Shown here piece after piece: positions 14,332 to 20,895 of a DNA stretch of 20,895 bases. This stretch comes from Bog-756 sp037141235 (GTDB taxonomy: Bacteria > Actinomycetota > Acidimicrobiia > Acidimicrobiales > RAAP-2), in contig JBAXCY010000029.1 in the NCBI GenBank assembly GCA_037141235.1, forward strand, positions 1 to 20,895. The letters are read 5' to 3'. A model generated the notes under the pieces. The model was not told the DNA's origin and searched no databases. It saw only the letters and a list, made by a program, of their open reading frames with translations. Both the position numbers and the translations under genes were made by a program. The number at the start of each line of letters is the position of its first letter. The stretch's first letter is position 1.

Positions 14332-16728
14332 TCAGGATCCCAAGGAGTCCATCGGGCCGAAGAGGGTGGTGCCCACCATGCAGCCGAGGAACTGGGCGTC
14401 GCCGAAGGCGAAGACTCCACCGTCGGTGGCATTCGTCCAGTAGCCGTGCCCACTTGGCGAACTCATGATCCCGACCATGTCGCCACCGAGGCCCTTGCCG
14501 GTCATCGACCCCAGGAACGGCGCGTCGCCGAAGGCGAACACCCCTCCGTCAGACGCAGCCAACCAGTAGCCGCCCCCGTCGGGTGTCGTGGCCATGGCGA
14601 CCACGCGACCACCGAGGACCTTGCCGTGCTCCGAGCCGAATGCACCGGCGTCACCGAACGGGTAGACGTTGCCGTCCGAACCCACCAGCCAGTAGCCGTG
14701 GCCCGATGGCGAAGCAGCCATGCCCACGACCGAGGCCGTGAGGTGTCCGGCTCCGACCGATCCATAGAACGACGCGTCGCCGAAGCTGAATACCCCTCCA
14801 TCGGCACCGACCAGCCAGTAGCCGCCCCCATCAGGGGTCGCCGCCATCTCCACGATGGGAGCAGCCAAGGGGGATTCTGCCTTGGAGCCATGGAACTGGG
14901 CGTCACCGAAGGCGAAGACACCACCGTCCGACGCCGCCAACCAGTAGCCCGCCCCGTCCGGCGTCGAGGCGATTCCGACTTCGGGTCCGTTGAGATGCTT
15001 GCCGGTCATCGAACCGTAGAACTGGGAATGTCCGAAGGCAAAGACCCCGCCATCGGCTGCTCCCAGGCGGTAGCCCTGGTCGGTCGGAGCCGGGGCTTGT
15101 GTCGTCTGGCCACCTGACGTGCACAGTGGCGAGTAGGTTCCTGACCACACCAACTGGATATCAATCTCCGGCGGGGTTCCAGCACCGTCCAAGTTGACGA
15201 GAAACTGGGGCAGAGGATTGATCGTAGAGAGGTGCAGTCCGGACAAGTTCACCGATCCGTTGGCATCCAAGGGCATGTCCGCAACACCGGCCAGCTGGTT
15301 GCCGTTGATGTCCTGGAACTGGATGGTCCCGCTGACATACGAGGACCGGTCAGGAAGCGTGACCGTCAAAGACTGGTAGTCCGAAGGGATACATGCCTCG
15401 TAGGACGCCACGATGCTCGATGAGGGGACCCGGACTGGGCCTTGCCCGCAGGGTCCACCCGTATAGGCATCGAAACTCTGGATTTGAGCCGTCCCACCAT
15501 CGGCATTCGTCCACAAGCACGTCGGTCGCTGTGGGTCGCGGTTGATTGTGTAGGTGTAGTTGCTGTTCACCAGAGCCATGGGGTAGCCCGAGCACGAGGC
15601 ACTGGCGATGTAGTCCCAGCAATCGATTGCGTCACTGTTGCCATCGATGGCATAGGTCCGTGCCCCCAGGGTGACCGCTGGACCATCCCACGGGTTGTTC
15701 GGGAGCATGGCCGCCGTCATGCCCAGGGGTGTGGGCACTGACGAGCCGGTGAGCGACCAGCAGGGATCATTGGTCGTGGGAGCGCAGAACCCAGTAGGTA
15801 CCCCGATCGAATCCAACATGGGAAAGGGTGCACCGTTGCTGGCGTCCGGATAGGTGTCGGCTGTGGTGTCGATCGGCCAGGTGCCAGCACAGGATGCGCT
15901 GGTGGTGGCATCAAAACAGGCCAGTTCCCGGTTGGCGCCGAGGTTGAGCGGCAGCACGATCTGGCTCCCAAAGGCGGCGATTGGTGGTGAAGGGTCATTG
16001 TTGGCCACTGTCCCACCGGTACCCATATCGATGGCAAACGGCTGGCTCGCACAGGCTGACAGCGTGGTCAGACTGAAGCACAAGAGTTGATCCTGGGTGC
16101 CGGTCGGCATGGCCGCTACATAGTTGAAGGCGTACCAACTGTTGGCGACCACAACAGGGTCGCTGATACCGCCCCATCCTGACTGGTTCAGCGGGGCGTC
16201 GCCCACAGCCGACAGCGCCGTGAATCCGCAGAACGGGTTCGGGTTTGTGGCGGCCTGCGTGGTGTCGATGCACACGACACCGCCGGTCGAGTCCACCGTG
16301 CGACTGGCGTACACGAAGAGGTGACCGCTGGCTTGATCGATCCAGAGCCCGGGCTGTCCCGATGTGGCGAAGTCGTTGCCACTCCCGTCCTGGATCGTCT
16401 CGGGGTCCCAACACTGGGATGCATCCGACTGGTCGTGGCAGGCCACAACCAGCGTGGTCGAATGGTGAAAGACGTTGTAGACGGCAGTCTTAGTGAAGGC
16501 CAACCCCCATCCGTCACCGCCAGCTGATCCGCTGAAGTTGGCTGCGGGCGGGGCGAGGATCTGTGCCTGACCGGTAAATACCACCGTGCCGGAGGTCTGG
16601 GATGCTGCTCCGGAAGCAGACGATACCGAGGTCCCGGCCGTCGTGATCAGGAGACCCAAGCCGAGTCCCGCCGCCAAGAGCATCCGCCTCAATGTCCCGT
16701 GGTGTCGTCCGCTGTGCTTGATGTTCAT
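14332..16728 (-). CDS. Secreted Cys-paired propeller-like protein with six C-terminal GYW-DGGVFAFGDA repeats
   Basis: A 798-residue exported protein of unknown function. A signal peptide is clear: basic start, hydrophobic core at about residues 16-32 and likely cleavage near ASGA-AS (about 38-42). Residues 45-450 carry regularly spaced cysteine pairs (C97/C106, C153/C167, C217/C226, C271/C280, C315/C323, C370/C379, C404/C427), four of them exactly nine apart. This suggests a repeated beta-sheet fold such as a propeller with disulfides (inference). Residues 450-540 form a Ser/Asp-rich beta domain, and residues 552-798 hold six 42-residue repeats. No sortase motif or membrane anchor is seen. 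GGAG eight bases before ATG 16728 supports the start. It stands alone between clpC and radA, with its own terminator and a long upstream region. Confidence 0.85.
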   Translation of the reverse strand: MNIKHSGRHHGTLRRMLLAAGLGLGLLITTAGTSVSSASGAASQTSGTVVFTGQAQILAPPAANFSGSAGGDGWGLAFTKTAVYNVFHHSTTLVVACHDQSDASQCWDPETIQDGSGNDFATSGQPGLWIDQASGHLFVYASRTVDSTGGVVCIDTTQAATNPNPFCGFTALSAVGDAPLNQSGWGGISDPVVVANSWYAFNYVAAMPTGTQDQLLCFSLTTLSACASQPFAIDMGTGGTVANNDPSPPIAAFGSQIVLPLNLGANRELACFDATTSASCAGTWPIDTTADTYPDASNGAPFPMLDSIGVPTGFCAPTTNDPCWSLTGSSVPTPLGMTAAMLPNNPWDGPAVTLGARTYAIDGNSDAIDCWDYIASASCSGYPMALVNSNYTYTINRDPQRPTCLWTNADGGTAQIQSFDAYTGGPCGQGPVRVPSSSIVASYEACIPSDYQSLTVTLPDRSSYVSGTIQFQDINGNQLAGVADMPLDANGSVNLSGLHLSTINPLPQFLVNLDGAGTPPEIDIQLVWSGTYSPLCTSGGQTTQAPAPTDQGYRLGAADGGVFAFGHSQFYGSMTGKHLNGPEVGIASTPDGAGYWLAASDGGVFAFGDAQFHGSKAESPLAAPIVEMAATPDGGGYWLVGADGGVFSFGDASFYGSVGAGHLTASVVGMAASPSGHGYWLVGSDGNVYPFGDAGAFGSEHGKVLGGRVVAMATTPDGGGYWLAASDGGVFAFGDAPFLGSMTGKGLGGDMVGIMSSPSGHGYWTNATDGGVFAFGDAQFLGCMVGTTLFGPMDSLGS
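14335..15075 (-). repeat. Six 126-bp coding repeats (42 residues each)
   Basis: Codons for residues 552-798 of the secreted protein form five full 42-residue units and a last one of 37. Each begins GY(W/R) and contains DGGVFAFGDA or a close variant, then (F/A)xGS and a (T/S)P(D/S)G turn. The fourth unit is the most diverged (DGNVYPFGDA). The regular length and Gly/aromatic pattern suggest blades or coils of a beta-repeat fold, probably for binding at the cell surface or beyond. Confidence 0.93.
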
Positions 16729-16985
16729 TGCTTGTGCTCCGTTCTATTCGGGCCAACTTGTGACATCTCATGGCGTCACAGGTTCAACTGGCCATTGCGG
16801 TGTTTGCTCCCGACGACATCGGCAACTGGACTCTCGACTGGATAGGACTAAAGGCCCAATGTTCGGGCATACCCGACCGGGACACGGGTCTGCACTCTTG
16901 ATCAGAGTCCGGACGCGGACCCCCCTCACGGGCTGGGAGGGCTGAGCACACTCCATCCGAACCCGGACCGATACGTCAGTGCGCG
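16729..16985. other. Non-coding region upstream of the secreted protein gene
   Basis: Together with the adjacent clpC terminator this makes a 334-base gap between genes. It contains several short inverted repeats: TCGGG/CCCGA at 16863-16876, ACTCT/AGAGT at 16894-16908 and the larger palindrome at 16751-16793. A direct repeat CAACTGG occurs at 16785 and 16823. It should hold the promoter and 5' leader of the minus-strand secreted protein gene. I could not identify a convincing -10/-35 pair or a known riboswitch. Confidence 0.5.
16751..16793. promoter_or_regulatory. Nested inverted repeat, operator-like
   Basis: TGTGAC (16759-16764) and GTCACA (16775-16780) form a perfect inverted repeat with a ten-base spacer. 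Outside it, GGCCA (16751-16755) mirrors TGGCC (16789-16793). It lies 23-65 bases upstream of the ATG of the secreted protein gene. The half-sites resemble CRP/FNR-family sites, but the spacer is longer than the usual TGTGA-N6-TCACA. It may also fold as an RNA hairpin in the leader. Confidence 0.4.
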
Positions 16986-17016
16986 CAGATGCCCCGCCGA
17001 TTCGGCGGGGCATCTG
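16986..17016 (-). terminator. Strong terminator hairpin after clpC
   Basis: A perfect 14-bp stem, CAGATGCCCCGCCG (16986-16999) with its complement (17003-17016), around a three-base loop. It lies 46 bases past the clpC stop. No U tract follows, but the stem is the most stable in the window and fits an actinobacterial factor-independent terminator. Confidence 0.75.
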
Positions 17017-17062
17017 GGTACTGCACATCCGGTGCCGGCCTCAGGCCGTCACGTCAACGGGT

Positions 17063-19618
17063 TCACTCGGCCGAAGAATCGGCTCCTGCCAACTCGACCG
17101 GAGGAGGCTCGATTCCGTCGATGGCCGTAAAGGTGAGCTGCTGCTCACCGGCTACCAGCGGCGGTGCGCCCTTCACGTCGTAGGCCGCAGCGGCTTCAGG
17201 CGTGATGGTCTCGACGTCGACGATGATGGTCTGGCCGACCCGGAACTCCTTCCACAGGATCCGCTCCGACAGAGGATCCTCGATCATCTGCTGGATCGCA
17301 CGCCGGAGTGGACGGGCACCCAACTGCGGGTCGTAGCCCCGATCGGCCAGCAGAGTCTTGGCCTCGGCCGAAAGGGCCAGGCTGAGCCCCTGGAGCTCGA
17401 GCTGCACGGAGACACGATTGATCATGAGGTCCACGATCTCAATGACCTCCACCTTCGACAACTCATGGAACACCACGACCTCGTCGATGCGGTTGAGGAA
17501 CTCGGGCCGGAAGTGGGCCTTCAGTGCTTCATTGACCTTGGCCTTCATCCGCTCATAGGTGACCGCACCCGACGACTGGGCGAATCCCACCGAGGACTTG
17601 CGCAGGTCGGCAGTCCCGAGGTTGGACGTCATGATCAGGACCGTGTTCTTGAAGTCCACTGATCGCCCCTGAGCATCGGTCAGTCGGCCGTCCTCCAGGA
17701 TCTGGAGCAGCGTGTTGAACACGTCAGCATGGGCCTTCTCTACCTCGTCGAACAGGACCACGGAGAACGGCTTGCGTCGCACGGCCTCGGTCAGCTGACC
17801 GCCCTCTTCGTATCCGACATACCCAGGAGGAGAACCGACCAGTCGGCTCACCGTGTGCTTCTCCATGTACTCGGACATGTCGAGCTGGATGAGCGCGTCC
17901 TCGTCGTCGAACAGGTACTCGGCCAGCGTCTTGGCCAGCTCGGTCTTTCCCACGCCCGTCGGGCCGAGGAAGATGAACGAACCGCTCGGACGCTTGGGAT
18001 CCTTGAGACCGGCACGAGTGCGACGGATCGAACGAGACAGGGCGGCGATAGCCGGCTCTTGGCCGATCACCCGCTTGTGCAGCTCGTCCTCCATGCGCAG
18101 CAGCTTGGAGGTCTCCTCTTCGGTGAGGCGGTAGACCGGGATGCCGGTCCAGTTAGCCAGCACCTCGGCGACGACCTCTTCGTCGACGATGTCGAACAGG
18201 TCGACACCTTCGGCTCGCCATTCGGCCTCCATGGCCTCCTTGGCGTCCATGCGGTCCTTCTCTTGTTCGGCGAGCTTCTTCGCCTGATCGAAGGCCTGCT
18301 TCTCAATAGCGGCTTCCTTATCGGCCCGCAGACGAGTGATCTCCTCTTCGAGCTTCTTGTACGCAGGAGGAGTGACCATCCGGCGAATGCGGAGGCGGCT
18401 GCCAGCCTCGTCGATCAAGTCGATCGCCTTGTCCGGCAGGAAGCGGTCGGCCAGGTAACGGTCGGCCAGGTTGGCTGCGGCCACCAGCGCCTGATCGGTG
18501 ATAGTGACGGCGTGGTGCGACTCATAGCGGTCCCGAAGCCCCTTGAGGATCTCGATGGTCAGGGCCACGTTCGGCTGCTCCACCTTGATGGGCTGAAAGC
18601 GGCGCTCGAGGGCGGCGTCCTTCTCCAAGTGCTTGCGGTACTCGTCGATGGTCGTGGCGCCGATCGTCTGTAGCTCGCCTCGGGCCAGCATCGGCTTGAG
18701 GATCGATGCCGCGTCGATGGCACCTTCTGCGGCACCGGCACCGACGAGTGTGTGCAACTCGTCGATGAACAGCACGATGTCGCCTCGGGTGCGGATCTCC
18801 TTCAGCACCTTCTTCAGGCGCTCTTCGAAGTCGCCTCGATAGCGGCTCCCGGCCACCAAGGCACCGAGATCGAGCGTGTAGAGCTGCTTGCCGGTAAGCG
18901 TCTCGGGGACCTCATCGGCCACAATGCGCTGGGCCAGTCCTTCGACGATGGCGGTCTTGCCCACACCGGGCTCACCGATGAGGACCGGGTTGTTCTTGGT
19001 GCGGCGAGACAGCACCTGCATGACCCGCTCGATCTCTTTCTCACGTCCGATGACCGGGTCGAGCTTGTGCTCGCGGGCCAGGGCGGTGAGGTTCCGTCCG
19101 AACTGGTCGAGTACAGCCGAGCCCGTCGGTGCCTCCGACTGCTGGCCGCTGGCTTGGCCGACACCGGCTGATTCCTTGCCCTGGTAGCCCGAGAGCAGCT
19201 GGATGACCTGCTGGCGGACACGGGGCAGATCGGCGCCCAGGCTCTGGAGGACCTGTGCGGCCACCCCTTCGCCCTCGCGCACTAACCCGAGCAGCATGTG
19301 CTCGGTGCCGATGTAGCTATGGCCCAGTTGTAGAGCCTCGCGGAGCGAAAGCTCGAGCACCTTCTTGGCCCGGGGGGTGAAGGGCGGCGAACCCGTCGGG
19401 GCAGTGCCCGCCAGTCCTATCGTCTCCTCGACCTTTTCCCGGACGGCTTCGAGGGACACCCCAAGGGACTCCAGCGCTTTGGCCGCGACCCCCTCACCCT
19501 CGTGGATCAAGCCCAAGAGGATGTGCTCGGTGCCGATGAAACTGTGGTTGAGCAGCCGCGCCTCCTCCTGTGCCAAAACCAGGACTCGTCGAGCTCTATC
19601 TGTGAATCGTTCGAACAC
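17063..19618 (-). CDS. clpC: ATP-dependent Clp protease ATPase subunit ClpC
   Basis: A Hsp100/AAA+ unfoldase that feeds substrates to ClpP. Numbered from GTG 19618 (851 residues): an N-domain of two Clp_N repeats (about 1-145), NBD1 with Walker A GEPGVGKTA (215-223) and Walker B VLFIDE (about 282-287), a coiled-coil M domain with a UVR-like stretch (about 419-467), and NBD2 with Walker A GPTGVGKTE (552-560) and Walker B VVLFDE (620-625). The C-terminal D2-small domain ends with an acidic tail. GTG 19618 is chosen because GGAGG lies seven bases upstream and MFERFTDRARR is the canonical ClpC start; the frame is open 33 codons further without support. Divergent from the polyprenyl synthase gene. 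Confidence 0.97.
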   Translation of the reverse strand: MFERFTDRARRVLVLAQEEARLLNHSFIGTEHILLGLIHEGEGVAAKALESLGVSLEAVREKVEETIGLAGTAPTGSPPFTPRAKKVLELSLREALQLGHSYIGTEHMLLGLVREGEGVAAQVLQSLGADLPRVRQQVIQLLSGYQGKESAGVGQASGQQSEAPTGSAVLDQFGRNLTALAREHKLDPVIGREKEIERVMQVLSRRTKNNPVLIGEPGVGKTAIVEGLAQRIVADEVPETLTGKQLYTLDLGALVAGSRYRGDFEERLKKVLKEIRTRGDIVLFIDELHTLVGAGAAEGAIDAASILKPMLARGELQTIGATTIDEYRKHLEKDAALERRFQPIKVEQPNVALTIEILKGLRDRYESHHAVTITDQALVAAANLADRYLADRFLPDKAIDLIDEAGSRLRIRRMVTPPAYKKLEEEITRLRADKEAAIEKQAFDQAKKLAEQEKDRMDAKEAMEAEWRAEGVDLFDIVDEEVVAEVLANWTGIPVYRLTEEETSKLLRMEDELHKRVIGQEPAIAALSRSIRRTRAGLKDPKRPSGSFIFLGPTGVGKTELAKTLAEYLFDDEDALIQLDMSEYMEKHTVSRLVGSPPGYVGYEEGGQLTEAVRRKPFSVVLFDEVEKAHADVFNTLLQILEDGRLTDAQGRSVDFKNTVLIMTSNLGTADLRKSSVGFAQSSGAVTYERMKAKVNEALKAHFRPEFLNRIDEVVVFHELSKVEVIEIVDLMINRVSVQLELQGLSLALSAEAKTLLADRGYDPQLGARPLRRAIQQMIEDPLSERILWKEFRVGQTIIVDVETITPEAAAAYDVKGAPPLVAGEQQLTFTAIDGIEPPPVELAGADSSAE

Positions 19619-19749
19619 GCCACCGCCTCCATCTGCGGTCGGAATACTGAAACCCAAGTCTACAGGTGCGGCGTCGTTCCGCACTCGCAGTCCCGGAACC
19701 CGGGGGGCATGTATCACTCATCGGCAGTCTGCCCTATCGTCTGTAGCCA
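19619..19749. promoter_or_regulatory. Divergent promoter region clpC / polyprenyl synthase
   Basis: A 131-base spacer. On the minus strand TAGACT (19663-19658) could be the clpC -10 element. On the plus strand TATCGT (19735-19740) would start transcription within a few bases of the GTG at 19750, implying a very short or absent leader. GTGCGG/CCGCAC (19666-19684) and CCCGG/CCGGG (19692-19704) are short inverted repeats. I see no CIRCE or HAIR heat-shock operator. Confidence 0.35.
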
Positions 19750-20727
19750 GTGAACGTCATTGAACTCCTGGGACTCCCCGCACTCGAAGAACACCTAGCC
19801 CGCCTCGAGCCGCTGCTCGTGGAGTCCGTCGTGACCGGCGACGCCTTCTTGGACGAGGTCACGACTCACCTGCTGACCGCCGGTGGCAAACGGCTGCGCC
19901 CAGTGCTGGCGCTGGCCACGGCCACATCCGGCTCTCGGGAGGCATCGCAGAGCGACCTGCTCGGGGCCGTGGCGGTGGAACTCGTGCACCTCGCCTCGCT
20001 CTACCACGACGACGTCATGGATGAAGCGACGATGCGTCGAAATGTGGAAAGCGTTAACTCTCGTTTCGGCAATCTGGTGGCCATCGTGGCCGGCGACTTC
20101 CTCTTGGCCCGCTCGGCGGAGATTGCCGCCGGGCTGGGGGTCGAGATCGCCGCACTACTGGCCGCCACCCTCGGCGAACTGTGCCAGGGCCAGGTCGCCG
20201 AGGTGCGAGATGCCTTCAGCGTGAGCCGGACCCGCGACTCCTACTCCATCGCCATCGCCGGCAAGACGGCCTCGCTCATGGCTACCTCGTGCCGAATCGG
20301 AGCACTCACCGGGGGCCTCTCCCGTCCCGAAGTCGAAGCCTTCACGAACTTCGGTCGGTGCTTCGGCATGATCTTCCAGGTACGTGATGACATCCTCGAC
20401 GTCGTTGGATCAGAAGCTGACCTGGGCAAGCCGGCCGGCCAGGACATCGCAGAGGGCATCTACACCCTGCCGGTACTGCTTACCTTGGCCGACCCAATAC
20501 GCGGTCCTGAACTCCGTGACTTGCTGGGCAGACCTTTGGAGTTGCCCGAACAGGAGAAGGCCCGGGCCATTGTGGCGGAATCCGGTGCCATCGCCGAATC
20601 GGTGCGGGTGGCTCGGGACTACGCCGAACAGGCAGCCGCAGCAGCCCTGGCCGGGCCGTCCCCGCAACTTGCCGCAGCCTTTGCCCGGCTGGCGCACACC
20701 ATGGTCGACGGACTGCCTACGACCTGA
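19750..20727 (+). CDS. Long-chain polyprenyl diphosphate synthase
   Basis: Condenses isopentenyl diphosphate onto an allylic primer; the likely product is the side chain of menaquinone. The 325-residue protein contains GGKRLRP (45-51), the first Asp-rich motif DDVMD (87-91), and the second DDILD (213-217) followed by the GKPAGQDIAEGIYTLP segment. The residue five positions before the first Asp motif is a small Ala (LASLYHDD). In this family that leaves the elongation pocket open and points to long chains (C30 or more) rather than farnesyl or geranylgeranyl diphosphate. GTG 19750 starts it; no ribosome site is visible, consistent with a near-leaderless message. Exact chain length is not deducible. 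Confidence 0.88.
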   Translation: MNVIELLGLPALEEHLARLEPLLVESVVTGDAFLDEVTTHLLTAGGKRLRPVLALATATSGSREASQSDLLGAVAVELVHLASLYHDDVMDEATMRRNVESVNSRFGNLVAIVAGDFLLARSAEIAAGLGVEIAALLAATLGELCQGQVAEVRDAFSVSRTRDSYSIAIAGKTASLMATSCRIGALTGGLSRPEVEAFTNFGRCFGMIFQVRDDILDVVGSEADLGKPAGQDIAEGIYTLPVLLTLADPIRGPELRDLLGRPLELPEQEKARAIVAESGAIAESVRVARDYAEQAAAAALAGPSPQLAAAFARLAHTMVDGLPTT

Positions 20728-20750
20728 GCCAAAGCGGCCACGACGGGCCC

Positions 20751-20766
20751 GCTAGCTCGCTAGCTC
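20751..20766. repeat. 8-bp tandem repeat with GCTAGC palindromes
   Basis: gctagctc occurs twice in tandem, 24 bases past the polyprenyl synthase stop, directly after the palindrome cgggcccg (20744-20751). GCTAG/CTAGC can form a five-bp stem with a four-base loop. It may contribute to transcription termination in this intergenic stretch; no U tract is present. Confidence 0.5.
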
Positions 20767-20826
20767 GCCGGCGTGCGCGTTGCCGGTCAGGAGTCAGGTA
20801 GTCCGAAGGTGAGTCGACCCGCAGAC

Positions 20827-20895
20827 CTACCGGGACTGGGACCCGCTGTCCGAACCGGAGTGGGAGCCGGACTGGGACCCGCCGTCCGAACCGGA
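20827..20895 (-). CDS. Possible C-terminal end of a Ser/Gly-rich protein, cut by the window edge
   Basis: Read on the minus strand, the last 69 bases encode SGSDGGSQSGSHSGSDSGSQ-SR followed by TAG (20829-20827). A regular Ser/Gly tail just before a stop is typical of low-complexity C-termini. It would converge with the polyprenyl synthase gene. The plus strand is also open in more than one frame, including one that starts at GTG 20809, so the strand is not certain. Confidence 0.35.
   Translation of the reverse strand, partial: SGSDGGSQSGSHSGSDSGSQSR
20833..20895. repeat. 36-bp-period repeat at the right edge
   Basis: A 27-base segment (20833-20859) recurs at 20869-20895 with one mismatch, giving a 36-bp period, or 12 codons. 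The repeat continues to the window end, so its full copy number is unknown. Confidence 0.85.

Noticed and set aside
16745..16985. Riboswitch (c-di-AMP or c-di-GMP type) in the leader of the secreted protein gene
   Set aside because: A stretch on the minus strand (GGGAGCAAACACCGC, then GGCCAGTTGAACC) loosely recalls GEMM fragments, and disA is close by. The conserved paired core and spacing are absent. A covariance-model search would decide it.
16586..17028. Small open frames on both strands in the clpC / secreted-gene gap
   Set aside because: They overlap the signal-peptide region or the terminator hairpin, have no ribosome site, and their composition is not protein-like.
19619..19717. 33-residue N-terminal extension of ClpC
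   Set aside because: The GTG at 19618 has an ideal GGAGG site and gives the canonical ClpC N-terminus; the upstream part is promoter region.

Overview
The window reads as a chromosomal segment from a GC-rich actinobacterium, most likely of the class Acidimicrobiia. Evidence for Actinobacteria is the carD-ispD-ispF-rlmB block, clpC, a GpgS-type glucosyl-3-phosphoglycerate synthase, an ergothioneine locus and frequent GTG starts with GGAGG ribosome sites. The class-level guess rests on the 'GYWL-x-DGGVFAFGDA' secreted repeat protein, which I recall as common in Acidimicrobiia, and is less certain. I see no insertion sequence, integrase, phage gene or CRISPR array. The content is mostly core genome.

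Layout, left to right. (a) 10-1544, minus strand: threonine synthase and a translationally overlapping MoaD/ThiS-like sulfur carrier. (b) 1782-5645: a compatible-solute region with gpgS and an otsA-like GT20 glycosyltransferase on the plus strand, facing otsB and a LytR_C membrane protein on the minus strand. (c) 5724-5796: tRNA-Thr(UGU) with its own terminator. (d) 5932-8564, plus strand: egtB, egtD and a small DUF427 gene, a short ergothioneine locus whose EgtB has the cysteine-using (type II) signature. (e) 8601-11363, minus strand: carD-ispD-ispF-rlmB, tightly packed with stop/start overlaps. (f) 11545-14070, minus strand: radA-disA (DNA repair and c-di-AMP synthesis). (g) 14332-16728, minus strand: a 798-residue secreted protein with a Cys-paired N-terminal half and six 42-residue repeats. 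(h) 17063-19618, minus strand: clpC, divergent from (i) a plus-strand long-chain polyprenyl diphosphate synthase at 19750-20727. (j) The right edge cuts into a 36-bp-period repeat, probably the Ser/Gly-rich C-terminus of another minus-strand gene.

How the genes fit together. The order clpC ... radA-disA ... carD-ispD-ispF ... rlmB is an old arrangement also known in part from Bacillus subtilis and Mycobacterium tuberculosis. Here the large secreted repeat protein sits between clpC and radA, and the cysS often found next to ispF is absent. IspD and IspF make isoprenoid precursors that the polyprenyl synthase nearby would consume. The gpgS/otsA/otsB genes and the ergothioneine genes together suggest investment in osmotic, desiccation and oxidative-stress protection.

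A recurring oddity is short tandem duplication at gene junctions: 17 bp after gpgS, 15 bp at the otsB start, 18 bp x4 inside the ispF tail, 24 bp x2 at the disA stop, 14 bp x5.7 upstream of radA, 8 bp x2 after the polyprenyl synthase, and a 36-bp period at the right edge. I did not find a clear, wholly new multi-gene system. The best leads are the EgtB-EgtD-DUF427 trio, the secreted repeat protein and its upstream palindrome, and the minisatellite block upstream of radA.
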